DNA from: Russula earlei
Lineage: Eukaryota > Basidiomycota > Agaricomycetes > Russulales > Russulaceae
NCBI GenBank assembly: GCA_025769875.1
Contig: JAGFNK010000214.1
Span: 1 to 64,000 of the forward strand
DNA: 64,000 nucleotides
Direction: 5' to 3'
The notes under the pieces: model-generated
The model's input: the letters and a program-made list of their open reading frames with translations, nothing else
Database searches by the model: none
Told to the model about the DNA's origin: nothing
Shown here: positions 1 to 10,860 of the stretch, piece after piece
Position numbering within the stretch: the stretch's first letter is position 1
Layout of the letters: each line of letters begins with the position of its first letter
Translations under genes and position numbers: made by a program

Positions 1-5
1 ACGGA

Positions 6-362
6 TCAGCAGTACGTGTCTTGACAGTAACAGAAGGCGGTCCAAGAGTTATGTAGGGACATAGATCCAACGCCGATGCAAGTAGTCTTAAGTTGTTCCC
101 ACTTGAGTTTACAGGTGTCGAACTTGGTGTTATCGCTTATCTCTGTGTATATATCTTTCTGGAGATGGAGCTGGAAGACGCCTAACAGTATGTCTTCTTC
201 AACGTCCCAATTGCTATCTCCAGAGGGTTTTGTATCAATAAGATGATGCCGGAAACCATTCATTCGGGTAATGGCCTCGAAGTGAAATGACCAAGTAGTC
301 CAATTTGATGAATCTAAGATCTCCAGGGGCGTTCCCGAGGGGATAGTGAATGTGGGTGCCAT
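6..362 (-). pseudogene. Copia-type gag N-terminus (truncated)
   Basis: The 118-codon frame begins with a short leader and then an L-D-x-S-N-W-x-x-W stretch, followed by a region ending in K-L-K-W-E-Q-L and G-V-G-S-M-S. This is the N-terminal layout of Copia/Ty1 gag (UBN2 or gag-polypeptide type), which packages retroelement RNA. The match breaks off after G-V-G-S-M-S and the frame ends at a stop, so this copy is frameshifted. The rest of the element lies left of the window. The LTR at 604-1083 on the same strand, 240 bases upstream, fits as its 5' LTR; the leader between them holds no other gene. Family assignment rests on reading the motif and not on a search. Confidence 0.7.
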
Positions 363-603
363 ATGATGTAATGAGGTGAATTGCCAATCTGGACCAGCGG
401 AGCAATTGTAGCCAGATCAATTAGAGATCAAATCAGTATCTTTGACACGTGATGTAACTGTGCGCACATCAATCCTTTGGTTCCAGGGGCCAAGGGAGTA
501 AGATGTCGTCTGATAGCAGAGGTTTGTGGGGAAGGGAGGTGTTATAGAAATAAATGTGTGTGGTGATCTCTGTGGATTTTATATACGGGCAGGGCCCATA
601 ACC

Positions 604-1083
604 TGTTGAAAATAGACGCAGTATGTGTGATTAGATAGCAGCAGATGATAAGATCGCAGGCAGATCTATCAGACAATAGTTCAGTTTGGTTGACACAAAA
701 CTAATATAAATAATGTACCTATCAGACAATAGCTACAACGCATTGTCAGTACTGTGAGATAAGATGTCATAGTGTAAATACTCACTTCAGTTTGGTTGAC
801 ACAAAACTGAAGTGATCTACGTACTTTGTGGCGTTCTTAAGTACCTGAGACCGCCACTATATGCAGTACAGTTAACTACCATCACGGATCACTAAGTAAG
901 TCTGAGGATCAGTTGTAAGTAGCTACCGATTGTCCTAAATCACTCTATCAGTGTAACTAACGCGTGCTGCAGCATATGAGCTGAGCCGGTGATGCCCGGT
1001 CCAGGTGATCCGACGCATCAGCACATCCGAGTTGTGATCACATCACAACACACCTGAGACTCTGGGCAGTGCAGATCTCAACA
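604..1083 (-). mobile_element. 5' LTR of Copia element (family 1, copy A)
   Basis: This 480-bp unit begins TGTTGA and ends TCAACA, a perfect 6-bp inverted terminus. It is homologous over its length to the solo LTRs at 1905-2392 (inverted) and 10395-10855 (same direction). The minus-strand gag frame lies just beyond its 604 end, so this is the 5' LTR of an element running off the left edge. The flanking bases at 1084-1088 (TTAGT) should be one half of its target duplication; the other half is outside the window. It keeps many CpG sites that copy C has lost. Confidence 0.85.
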
Positions 1084-1368
1084 TTAGTATCTTGTTGGTG
1101 CCTTTTGTAGAGCACTTAGAGTCTTTCTAAAGGGTCCTTAGAGAGGCTATAATACTTTCCTTTATTGCTAAAAGGGTTGCCACTATGTGGGGCTTGCTGT
1201 ATGTTGATTGTGCCAAGAATCGCTCACATGACAATGCATGCATGATATTGTGAACACCTCTACTTACCCCTTTTGTCCATGTGAACAGGGTGGCACCATA
1301 GAGGCTGGGTTTCCTCTACTAAGGAAGGGTCCTTCAAGGGCCCTCTCCGGGAAATGGTTCATGACATG
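1084..1368. repeat. Direct repeat, copy 1 (chromovirus LTR fragment)
   Basis: About 280 bp here align with 3307-3600, sharing among others the blocks around AAAGGGTTGCC, GGGGCTTGCTGTATG and AAGGGTCCTTCAAGGGCC. Copy 2 lies in the presumed 3' LTR of the minus-strand chromovirus, so copy 1 is probably a piece of another LTR of that family. The Copia LTR abuts its left end, which suggests the Copia element inserted into it. Where copy 2 has CG (for example near 3450-3475), copy 1 usually has TG or CA. Confidence 0.6.
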
Positions 1369-1904
1369 CAAGGCCAAAGCCTCATACACACAATGTGGTG
1401 CTCTAATCCTGCTTTCTATGCCATCTTTGCCCCTCCTGGTCTGCTGGATCCCCAGGTTGACCAGAAACATATGATCATTGTACACAACACAAAGCATATG
1501 GATACTTCCACAGACATTGTTCTCCCAATTAACTTTTTCCCCAGCAGTATTTGCCTTCCGGGTGCATTCACGATTACACTGAGGGGATGGGATTGTTAAG
1601 GCTCCAAAGTGCCTTAAATAAGATCAATGGTCATATCTATGAACATGTCCTACCAATGCAGATGTGCTTGAGTCAAGCAAGCAATACTTGTGGAGGGGAA
1701 GGAGTGTTAGATCCTTCTGGAGTATGGCAATAAGATGAGAGGGGCTCTGCAGATGGGGTAGGAGTCAACTGTTTGGGATTGGCAAACTAAGTCAAGCTTA
1801 AGGCTCAACTGCTACAACTGGGGGCTTTATATAGCCCTACAGGGATAAGGTTCATGCTACTGTAGTACTGGTCAGTGCTATAGAAGAAAAAGGGCAGCTC
1901 ATAG
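1369..1904. other. Unassigned stretch between repeats
   Basis: No convincing coding frame. A TATATAG-like box near 1833 and an AT-rich, repeat-like composition suggest degraded retroelement sequence. Nothing else is supported. Confidence 0.3.
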
Positions 1905-2392
1905 TGTTGAGATTACCACTGCTTTGGGCAGTCTGATGTAATCACAGCCCAGTTGCGTTAACGCGTCAGCTCCCATGGACCGGCGCTCCCAGCTCACGCA
2001 CGTCGCTCACACGTCAGATCAGCCTGGACCAGCTCAGCTCAGATGCTGCAGCCCACATATGTTACAATGATAAGTTAATTGATGACAATCGGTAGCTACT
2101 AACAACTGATCCTTTATGATACAAGTTGGTAGTTATGATTACTTTGCTTAGAGATGCTTTTGTGTATTTAAGAGGCACTCAATTAGCTAGATTGCTTCAG
2201 TTTTGTCTTACACAAACTGAAGTGAGTACTTACTGTTTCCTATCTTATCTATTGCATCTAATCATGCGTTGTAGATATCTTTTGATAGGTATTACTGATT
2301 TACAGTTTTGTCTTACACAAACTGAAATATCTTTTGATAGATCTTAAGGATCTTATCGCTCTTATCATAACCTGCGCCCATCTGCTTCAACA
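1905..2392 (+). mobile_element. Solo LTR, Copia family 1, copy B
   Basis: This 488-bp unit begins TGTTGA and ends TTCAACA and is the inverted counterpart of copies A and C. It is flanked by the perfect 5-bp duplication CATAG at 1900-1904 and 2393-2397, with no internal element sequence. That is the signature of a full element reduced to one LTR by recombination between its ends. The 73-codon frame inside it is part of the LTR and not a gene. Confidence 0.9.
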
Positions 2393-2629
2393 CATAGAAG
2401 CAAGGTTGCTTCTATGTGAACGATCTCGGTGTTGGAAGCATTAAGTGCTTCCCTAGTAGCAATTTTGGTGTCATAAGTACTTTCCTGATGTGGAAGTGAC
2501 ATACGTGGTGGTAAAGGAACATCTGGGACAGAAGCAATGCTACTCATTGCTTCTTCAATACATCTTAAGGAAGATACAATCAATGCGTTCCGAATGCGAT
2601 ATCAACTAACATAAACGATCAAGATCTGA
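2393..2629. other. Unassigned, probably retroelement-derived
   Basis: A minus-strand open stretch of about 60 codons runs through here but reaches into the solo LTR, so it was once interrupted by that insertion. No family was recognised. Confidence 0.25.
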
Positions 2630-3674
2630 TGTGTCAAGACTCACTGTTGAACTATCCAGTTCAAGAGTGAGGGATAAGCTCAAAGACGAGTCGATAGACG
2701 TCCAAGACCGCGTGGGCAAGGAGTAAAGTCCAGAGTAGTAACAAATACCAGAGAGGTACTGTTACTGTGAGAGTAGAGCAATCACGCAGGGAAGAGGCCA
2801 GGGTAGTCACAAGGGGACGGTCCTTAAAGGAGTATCCCAGGGATGGAGAGTGCCGTAAACAAATGGACAGTCTGAAGACTGTCTGCTACTTTATTGAGCG
2901 CTTATATACTACAAGAGAACTGCTAAATAGGGAACAAGTCATAACCTTGTTATCAAGCACAATAGAGTGATGAGTAAGAAGTCGGAGGACGCTTACTGAG
3001 CATGCTCAGTCATGCTCAGTAAGCTGCTGAGTAAGAAGGCTCCTCTTGATGAGTAAGAGCTTCCCTTGTCCACGTGTTCACTGCTTTAGTGCACGTGCGA
3101 GCACCTGATTCATTTCCTGTTAGTTAGTTTAGGGCCGGTCATTTGAGGACTTGTAGTTTGGTTTAGGGGATAGTGTTATCTTATAAGGCCCTTATATAGT
3201 TCTATTAGGGTCCTTAGAGTCGACCCTAATACTTCTATTAAGGTCCTTAGTATTGCCTTATAGTCCATTCTATAGTTATTAGAGTTGGTCTAATAACGTG
3301 TTGTAGGGACTTTGATACTAGGTTAGTGCCTATTGTAGAACTTCTAGGGTCGTTCCAAAGGGTCTTTAGGAAGGCCCTAATACTGTCTTTTGTTGCTAAA
3401 AGGGTTGCCTTTAAGTGGGGCTTGCTGTATGTCGATTGTGCCGAGAATCGCTCGCGCAACAATGCACGCGCGATATTGTGGACACCTCTACTCACCCCTT
3501 TTGCTCGTGTGAACAGGGTGACACCATGGAGGCTGGGTTTCCTCCTATAAGGAAGGGTCCTTCAAGGGCCCTCTCAGGAGAATGGTTCATGACATGATGC
3601 ACATATGATGCAAAAGGTGCAGTCCATAGTTCAGGTGTTCCAGCATCTTCCAGACCCCAAACCACTTGGGAACA
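2630..3674 (-). mobile_element. 3' LTR of chromovirus 2 (left end tentative)
   Basis: The 3674 boundary is well supported. On the minus strand a purine tract (3687-3675) is followed directly by TGTTCCCAAG, exactly as the purine tract and TG start of an LTR should be, and the minus-strand element lies just upstream. The other end is a guess: TGTGTCAAGAC at 2630 would give a TG...CA LTR of about 1 kb. Several copies of a GAGTAAGAAG-type motif occur between 2970 and 3050. The segment 3307-3600 recurs at 1084-1368. Confidence 0.5.
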
Positions 3675-3687
3675 TTACCCCTCCTTC
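3675..3687 (-). other. Polypurine tract of chromovirus 2
   Basis: On the minus strand this reads GAAGGAGGGGTAA, immediately before the TG of the 3' LTR. The equivalent tracts of the other two Gypsy elements end GGGTGA (61696-61707) and GGGGGTGA (9492-9503), so all three share a G-run plus T(A/G)A next to the LTR. It would prime plus-strand DNA synthesis. Confidence 0.7.
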
Positions 3688-3715
3688 AGATTGGTGGTCC
3701 CACACACCAACAATT

Positions 3716-5348
3716 CTAGAATTGAGTGGTGGGGTCAATGCCATCATCATTAAGGGGAGGAGGTGACAAGGTGAATGTGTATCGGCCTTCTTCTGCTGCC
3801 TCATAGGCAGCCAATGCTGAGGCTACTATCACCTCTGACTCCTCAGCAATGGCTGAAGAAGACATGATCTGTGGGAGTCTGTCAGAGTCCCTGGGTAACC
3901 TCCTGACTGGAGGTGTGTTGGAGCAGAGAGGGGATGTAGTGAAAAGCTCCTGAAGGGTCCTGGACCCTTCTCCTTTTGCTACCTGCAAGATGCGTGGGTT
4001 AGCAATGTCCTCCCTCTCCTGGTCAGACTTCCTCTTCTTGCTCAGGTGTGTAGGAGCAATGATAGGGGGGTACTAGGCAATGTGAGGCAGCGTCTGCTGC
4101 CAGCTGGTCATGGCAGTACTGGTGTGGCAGTGGACAGTACTTATTGAAGTGTCCTACCTCACCACAATACTTGCATCGGTTCCTCTTCCTCCTTCCTTCT
4201 ATCATGTTCAGTTGCTGAGGTTCTGGAATGGGCTCAGCTGTTGTGGTGGACGCTTCTCCACTGCTGCTATAGGAGTGGTAGTAAATGGAGCTCTGAGGGG
4301 ATGGGTTTGGCGACGCTTCCAATCCTGCCCCTCCTTGAAGGCACATACCAGACATGGTTTGGAGGACATCGATCTCCTCCTCTGAATAACCTTGCACCAT
4401 CGTAGGTGCAGGGCTCACGGGTACTAGTTCTGGGGTAGAGGTATCATACCCCTGAGCAATGTCTGCCAAAGGCAGCTGAGGGACAAAGACAGGGAGAGGG
4501 GGAGTAGGCTGTCCAGCCTGGTAGTTGGTGAGGAGTTCTTCAGCCCATATGCCTGGAGGGGTTTCTCCCTGGCTACAGCCTGCTTCAATGAACGCCCAGC
4601 AACGGGATTGTACTTTGGCTGCTGCCATTCTTTCCTTGGCTTCAGCCCGGCCTCTCTCTACTCCTCGCTTCTTGGCCAGGTACTTGCCTAGCTTGTAACA
4701 CAGTTGTTTCTCCTCTTCTTTGAGCACCTTATAGTTAGCTTCCAACATTTCTTGCTGGGTGTAGAGGTGGTCTAAGTGGTAGAGCTCTGCCTGCAGCCCA
4801 TAGTTGCCTAGCAGGTAGAGGGTCTGTCTCCAGCACCCTTCAAACTGCTTCTCTGTGTCAAAGCAGTCTAGATCATGTTTGTCTTGGCCATAGTTATAGA
4901 GGTTGTAACAAGGGGTGGCCTGGAGGATCTTGCCATAGTCTCCATGTCCTTCTCCATTCTTCCCCCTTACTCTTGGCTCTCCCAAGGCAACATTGTAGGC
5001 CACATACCTGGCCAGTTTGTTGCCCCAAGTCACACCATCAGGGATGTCAATCCCTGTGTGGTGTCTGTCAGCATCCCATTGTACCCAAGGCTCTCCAGGG
5101 TGGGCAACCTGGTCAAGAGTGCTGGTAGGGGACGTCACATTCCAGTCCCCAAGCTGAGCGTTGACTTGGCCAGCAGGGGGTCCAAATTCAAGGGGACGCA
5201 TGTCCACTTCTCCTTCCCCAGTACCATGTTCATCCATTCCTTGAAAGAAGGCAATGAGGGAAGCATCAGGAGTGGTAATTTTGAGTGGCCCCTCTGCTCC
5301 AGAGAGGTCAGATTGGGGAACAATCTCAGTAGTAGGAGTTTGAGACAT
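3716..5348 (-). CDS. Post-pol accessory ORF of chromovirus 2 (zinc knuckle)
   Basis: This frame lies between the chromodomain end of pol and the purine tract. The codon block 5459-4023 is open without a break from the last pol residues through a methionine at 5348 and on for about 440 residues. The middle has an N-Y-G-L-x-A-E-L-Y segment followed by a charged, probably helical stretch (about residues 200-270). A CCHC zinc knuckle (C-x2-C-x4-H-x4-C, with C-K-Y-C-G-E-V-G-H) sits about 50 residues before the stop at 4023. A further open stretch (3988-3716) may be its continuation after a frameshift. A zinc knuckle suggests nucleic-acid binding. Two sister elements in this window have an ORF in the same place. 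No known name can be given. Either read-through of pol or independent start at 5348 is possible. Confidence 0.55.
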
Positions 5349-5389
5349 GTGGGAGCGATGATGTGGGGGTGAGGAAACAGAGGGCATCC

Positions 5390-8127
5390 TTTGCTGGATC
5401 CTTATAACCCGTATGGCAGTGGGGTTCTTTCTGTGGTATTCCTCTATTAGTCTAGTCACTTTGATGTTCTCTACTGGTTCCCAAGAGTCATGGGCTTCGG
5501 AGTATCCTTCCCACCAGACTTGATACTCCAGTTGTTTCCTCCTTCCAGTTCATCTCGAACCTAAAATCATTGCTACTTCATATTCCTCTTCTCCTTCCAC
5601 CAATTCTGCTTCTGGATTGGTGTAGTTGGCCCCATGTTCCTCCATTTCCTTGTAAGGTGTCAATAAGGATGCATGAAACATGTTATGGATCCTCCAGCGG
5701 TTAGGGAGATCCAATCTGTATGTCACCAGGCTAATCACCTCTGTGATTTCAAAGGGCCCATAATGTTTTGGGCGTAGTTTCACTGTAGGATGTGTTGTTT
5801 TTAGGTTGGTGCTGTCGAGCCATACCCTTTCCCCTTTCTGATAAGGTTGGAAACTACTTCTTCACTTCCACATCAGGGAAGCGATCTTCATTGCTTCTTG
5901 TGCCTGTGATCTCGCTTCCTGGATTCAGACTTTCCAATTGTCTATTCTTGGTATCTTGCTTCCCCAATTTGGTTGGTGTGCCTTGGGTGTAAAGCCCATC
6001 CATAAGAAGAAAGGGGACTGCTTGGTTGTCTCTGAAACGTTAGAATTCATCATGAATTGCACCAGAGGCAGCCAGTCCACCCAGTCATCTTGTTGGTGGT
6101 TGCAAAAGATCCTGAGTGATGTTTCCATCGTCTGATTTGTCCTTTCTGATTGTCCATCTGTCTGGGGATGGTAGGCGGTGCTGATATTCTGTTTGATATG
6201 CAGCTGGTTGCAAAGTTCCCTAATAAACTTGGAACTTATTAGTTTGTCGCAATTGGATATGATCTTGCTTGGTACTCCCACAAAGGGAAATATCCTGTCC
6301 TTGTAGAGCTGTGCTAGCTCTTCTGCATCCATCTCTTCCTTGCAAGGAAGCAGGATGATGCCCTTAGTACAATCGTGGTCAGTGACAGTCAGTATACTGT
6401 CATATCCTTTTGACTTCGGCAGTTTGACCACAAAGTCCATGCTGACAGTTGAGAAGGGGGTAGCCCCTTCTTCTGGTGGTATGGGATATAGGGGTGGTCG
6501 ACTTGGATGAGTGTTTGACTTGTTACTTTGGCAAACTGCACATCCTTCCACATATCAATCAACAAAGCACCTCATGGTGGGCCACCAGTAGTATCGCATC
6601 ATTCCCAGTAATGTTTTAGCTTTCCCTGGGTGTCCTGCTATGGGACTGTCATGATACTGTTCCAGTAACGTCCTGTGGGTTCCATCATCACCTGTAATCA
6701 CCAAGGCTTCATTCTTCCACCATAAGCTATGTTGCTTTTCCAGTTGGTGTCTTGGTACCCAATTGAGTAACTTTCGTTGGTGTCTTTCTTCCCCTTGCTG
6801 GTTCTTTATCTGTTCTTCTAATGCAGTAGTGTGCATCACTCAAATAAAGAGGTGGTCCGGTAGTGCAACCACTTCTTCTCTATCCCCTTGTCCATTGTCA
6901 AGGTCAGGTCTCCTGGACAGGGCATCTGCTTTATTCCTTGCCCCTGCCTGGTGCTTCAGCTCCAGGTCAAAGTCCGCCAAGAAGGTAATGTATCTTGCCA
7001 CTTGACCGTTTATATGCTGAGGGTGTCAGTAATGCAATAGGTTCGCATGGTCGGTTTAGACCACCACCTTGTGCATTGCTCCCATGAGCAGGTGTCTCCA
7101 GTGCTTCAAGGCTCACACCATGGCTAAGAACTCTTTGTCCCATATGTCATAGTTCTTTTCTGCTTGTTTCAAGGCTGCAGAGAAGTAACCTATCGGTCTT
7201 CTCTTCCCTTGTTTGTCCTTCTGGAATAGTACCACCCCAATAGCATAATTGGACGTGTCTACTTCCAGTTCAAAGGGTCGCTCCTCATCAGGATGGAGCA
7301 GGACGGGGTCAGAAGATACTATCTGGATAAGTCATTCCAGAGCATCTTTGCATTCTTGGGTCCATTCAAATGGTACCCCTTTCTTTGTCAAGGTGATAAT
7401 GGGTTGAGCAATTTGGCTGAACCCTCAAATGAAAGCCCTATTATAGCTGAGGACTCCCATGACTTTGCGCACTTCATGCACATCCTTGATTTCCCTAGGC
7501 CAGTCTGTGATTCCTCGGACCTTGGAGGCTTCAATCTTCATCTTCCCTTTGTCTATGTCTCATCCCAGCATGGTTAGTTTCCACACCATGAACTGGCACT
7601 TCTTGGGTTTCAGAAAGTATGACTTCTTCTGCATCAGCATGAGTAGTTCACTGATACATTGCTCATGGATTTCTAGTTGTTTGGGACTGTCCCCTGTGGC
7701 AATTCCAAAGTCATCCAGATAGTTGACAGTATACTCTGCCCATTGGTCCAGCCAGTCACTGAAATCTCTTCTCATCAGCCTAGTAAAGAAGGCTGGCGTG
7801 TTCTTGAGCCCAAAATACATGACATTGGGCAGGTAAGTTCCATATGGCATCTTGAAGGCTGCTTTCCAGTGATCTCCTTCTGCCAGTCATACATTATTGT
7901 ATCCCCATCATATATCAAACTTGGAGAACACCTTCTTCCCTTGAAGTCTTTCCACCTCTTGTTCCAGATGTGGTAAAGGTTCATTGTCTCATCTGGTCCA
8001 CTGATTTAGTCATCGATAGTCCACAATGATTCTTTTCTCCTTGCTGTCCTTCTTGCCAATGAAGAACACTGGAGATGTGTAGCTGGATGGACCAGGAGTG
8101 ATGTATCGCTTTTCTACTCATCACTTG
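5390..8127 (-). pseudogene. Chromovirus 2 (Ty3/Gypsy) pol, degraded
   Basis: Reading down the minus strand: reverse transcriptase with N-Y-L-D-D (about 7730-7715), RNase H starting around E-V-D-T-S-N-Y (7260), the integrase H-H-C-C finger (Y-H-x3-A-G-H near 6640, C-A-V-C near 6540), the integrase core, and a C-terminal chromodomain (E-Y-Q-V-W-W-E-G-Y-S near 5520). The core aspartate of the S-D-R-D motif reads S-N-C-D, so a catalytic residue is lost; the glutamate (S-E-R-T-N-Q) is kept. In-frame stops at 6557-6555 and 6842-6840 and others are TGA, mostly where relatives have arginine. The element is interrupted at 8127 by a solo LTR; a short piece of pol (K-Y-L-L-K-Q-L-K) continues beyond it at about 8518-8545. 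No 5' LTR or gag was found. Confidence 0.85.
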
Positions 8128-8512
8128 TGTTGAACCGGAACCCGAACAGATCAAAGAAGGCGAAGACCTTCATACAAGGTTCAAGATCCGCTCATAGATG
8201 TTACGTGTTAGACAGAACTTTAGTATATGCACTTATGGCAATAGGGTTATGCATACTATGCTATCTATCACAAGATGCAGCCTTATGCTGCATCTAGAAC
8301 GTTTCCACATCACATGTCACTGAGTGCGCGATATAGTGGACACCTGTAGTCACCTCTTTTGGACTTAGGAACAGCCCTGGGTCATAGAGGTATAAATACC
8401 ATACTTGTAGACAAGTATACACATCGCTCTACACCCCAATATCACTTGAGCATTAGCACAACCTCTAAGGTGGGTTGCTTGGCCTGTTAGCTGCACTCTA
8501 TGCTGTGCAACA
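8128..8512 (+). mobile_element. Solo LTR, family 2, inside chromovirus 2 pol
   Basis: This 385-bp unit starts TGTTGAACC and ends TGCAACA, with perfect TGTTG/CAACA termini, and is flanked by the perfect 5-bp duplication ACTTG (8123-8127 and 8513-8517). A TATAAATA box at about 8386 gives the likely direction. It splits the reverse transcriptase region of chromovirus 2. The same LTR family occurs inverted at 52374-53978. No internal element sequence remains. Confidence 0.9.
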
Positions 8513-8517
8513 ACTTG

Positions 8518-8760
8518 AGCTGTTTCAACAAGTACTTGCCAGTGCAATTGTCAAGATGGATATAAAGATAAAAATATGAGGTACAGGACCACAATGATAG
8601 CTGAATCCTACTGAGGATAGCAGTAAAGGGACAAGGTAGATTCCAGAGGCAGAGTGGCAGACAACTCTCCAAATCAAGCAACCATATCCAAATCCGGCAC
8701 TTCAAAACTCCAAATTGGGCACTTCAAAATGGCTTGAAAGGGCTCACACTGTTTTGAGCT
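8518..8760. other. Short pol tail, then unassigned sequence
   Basis: The first 30 or so bases continue the chromovirus 2 pol on the minus strand. The rest shows only a short tandem echo of a CACTTCAAAA-type motif near 8698-8730 and no gene. Confidence 0.3.
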
Positions 8761-9485
8761 TTGAGCCATGAGCCATTGAACAGCTTACCTCAGCTCAGAA
8801 ACAGCTCTGGCTTGGCTCAAAACGGTTTCAAGCCAAGACAGCGACAGCACTACCTGGCTGCCCAACTCACCAAATCTCCATCTGAGCTTGCACTGACCCC
8901 TATCCCCACCCTTGTCTCACCACAAAAGATGCCTTCTTGTTTCAAGAAGGACTTAGACATACCAAAGCCATGAATGAAGCACTCACATTTGAGGAAGACT
9001 TATCCCTTGAAGCAGAAGTCCTTCAATATCAATTTGCCATTAAGAAAGCACAACAAATGGCCAATCAACTTGTTACCGCTAGAGGGCATTACCATGATAT
9101 GCTCTGGGAGATTTGAGATTCTGAAATAAAACTAGCAAAAGCCAATCCTAAAACATGACTCAAACCAAGAATTTTGTTTCAATCTATGCCACAGTTAACC
9201 GAGCAAGAACATAAAGATGCCAAAGAGGCCATTCTCAATCCTTGGTACCAATTCACCCCATGTACCACTGACAAGTGCTCCTGGTGCCTCAATGAGGGAC
9301 ATGATACAGTCAACTGCCCCAAAATAGTCACTTGCATCTTGTGCAACCAACATGGACACAAGGCCAACCTTTGTAGAGTCCCTCATCAACAGTGCAAACT
9401 GCACAAAATATGCCAAGTCCCACACAAGCAAGTTCATTACCACACCTATTGCTGTGTCTCCAACATTCATCCTTACATGGGTTAG
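8761..9485 (+). pseudogene. Post-pol zinc-knuckle ORF of a third Gypsy element
   Basis: This is a broken plus-strand coding stretch. A charged helical part (L-E-A-E-V-L-Q-Y-Q-F-A-I-K-K, about 9000-9110) is followed, after two in-frame stops, by a frame open from 9174 to 9485. That frame has two zinc-knuckle-like units: C-S-W-C-x4-H-x4-C (about 9270-9315) and C-I-L-C-x4-H-x4-C (about 9330-9375), then a Cys/His-rich tail. A purine tract and LTR start follow 7 bases after the stop. Position and content match the post-pol ORFs of the other two elements. The pol of this element is absent, so it is a 3' fragment. Confidence 0.6.
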
Positions 9486-9491
9486 ACCTTA

Positions 9492-9503
9492 ACAAGGGGG
9501 TGA
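9492..9503 (+). other. Polypurine tract of third Gypsy element
   Basis: The sequence ACAAGGGGGTGA sits directly before TGTCACAAG, the LTR start. It matches the tract-plus-TG arrangement at 61696-61708 and, on the other strand, at 3687-3674. Confidence 0.65.
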
Positions 9504-9819
9504 TGTCACAAGAATTGGTATCTTGGACTGAACTGGCAACCAGGCTAGCCTACCCAGACAAGACTCATGCTTACCTCATGTCTGATGACTTGTATATATG
9601 ACTTGTGTGTACCAGCACTTTCTTGCATGTTCTTTTCCAATTGCCTTGCTTCTACCTCAAAGGATACTATTTGATATAGTATCCTACATGTATATAAACC
9701 TGCCTATTGGTGAGAACAAGCCTTAAGCCTGTTCTCCTGTGAAATATCACTGGATTATCACTTCAGGACTTGTAGGCTTGCAAGACATCAAGCAAATTGT
9801 CTGAAATCCTCCTTACTCA
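9504..9819 (+). mobile_element. 3' LTR of third Gypsy element
   Basis: The unit begins TGTCACAAG after the purine tract. A TATATAAA box at about 9691 is placed as an LTR promoter. The right end is set at ...CTTACTCA (9819), just before unrelated transposase sequence; this end is less certain because no second LTR or target duplication is available. Confidence 0.55.
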
Positions 9820-9831
9820 TAAGTCTTCTTA

Positions 9832-10266
9832 ATGCAAAGACCTATTTGTTGTACTGATGTTTGTCCTAGGCCATGCACACCCAAGGAGCTGTTCAATTTG
9901 TGTCATGCCCAAGCTCACAATGTCATTGAACACATTTTCAGAATTCTCAAGTGGTGTTTCAACATTCTCTCACAACCCCATGAGTATGACATGGGAGTTC
10001 AAGCACGCGTCCCATGTGTGCTCACAGCACTTCACAATCTTATTCACACATATGACTCTAGGGAGATTGGCACCTTTGACAATGAAGTGGCTGACCTCCA
10101 GATGGATGCACAAGAAGAGGAAGTGCTGGCTGGTGAACTTGGAACAGGCCCTGTGATGCAGCATGAGAGGGAGCGAGCAAATATCAGGTGAGATAAAGTT
10201 GCTGATGACATGTGGGAGCAGTATCAGAGAATTCAGAGGGACCATGCAGAACATGTTATTGAATAG
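9832..10266 (+). pseudogene. Harbinger-type DDE transposase, C-terminal remnant
   Basis: The frame contains P-K-E-L-F-N-L-x-H-A-Q-A-x-N-V-I-E-x-I-F-x-x-L-K, the conserved end of the DDE_Tnp_4 nuclease domain with its catalytic glutamate (N-V-I-E), then the L-x-x-L-H-N-L-I block and an acidic tail. These enzymes cut and join DNA for PIF/Harbinger elements. The first two aspartates and the N-terminus are missing. An in-frame TGA at 10189-10191 falls between I-R and D-K-V-A-D-D-M-W-E, where an arginine codon (CGA) is expected. Terminal inverted repeats were not found. Confidence 0.75.
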
Positions 10267-10394
10267 TGTCTCTTTTCAAAAAATTATTTTCCATTTCCTC
10301 TTCAAAAATCACTCACTCTGCATGCATGGATCTGGGCCCTACAGTATGCCTCAGCAACATTCAGCAGACACAGCAGACTGAGTCAGTTCCCAGT

Positions 10395-10855
10395 TGTTGA
10401 AGCAGATGGGCACAGGTTATGATAACAGTGATAAGATCCTTAAGATCTATCAAAAGATATTTCAGTTTGTGTAAGACAAAACTGTAATTCAGTAATACCT
10501 ATCAAAAGATATCTACAACATGTGATTAGATGCAATAGATAAGATAGGAAACAGTAAATACTCACTTCAGTTTGTGTAAGACAAAACTGAAGCAATCTAG
10601 CTAATTGAGTGCCTCTTAAATACATGAGAGCATCTCTAAGCAAAGTAATCATAACTACCAACTTGTATCATAAAGGATCAGTCATTAGTAGCTACCAATT
10701 GTCATCAATTAACTTATCATTGTAACATACACAGGCTGCAGCATCTGAGCTGAGCCAGTCCAGGCTGATCCAGTGCCTGGTCCATGGGAGCCAACACATT
10801 AATGTGACTGGGCTGTGATTACATCAGACTGCCCAAAGCAGTGGTAATCTCAACA
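10395..10855 (-). mobile_element. Solo LTR, Copia family 1, copy C
   Basis: This 461-bp unit begins TGTTGA and ends TCAACA. Perfect 5-bp duplications CCAGT flank it (10390-10394 and 10856-10860). It has the same direction as copy A and is inverted relative to copy B. Many CpG sites present in A or B are TG or CA here. It lies between the Harbinger and MULE remnants. Confidence 0.9.
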
Positions 10856-10860
10856 CCAGT

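Noticed and set aside
2970..3050. Possible CRISPR-like or spaced array of GAGTAAGAAG motifs
   Set aside because: Only a few irregular short motifs within a presumed LTR; no regular spacer pattern, and the genome is eukaryotic.
2126..10661. Matching 73-codon frames at 2126-2347 and 10440-10661
   Set aside because: They are inside Copia-family solo LTRs and are shared because the LTRs are copies.
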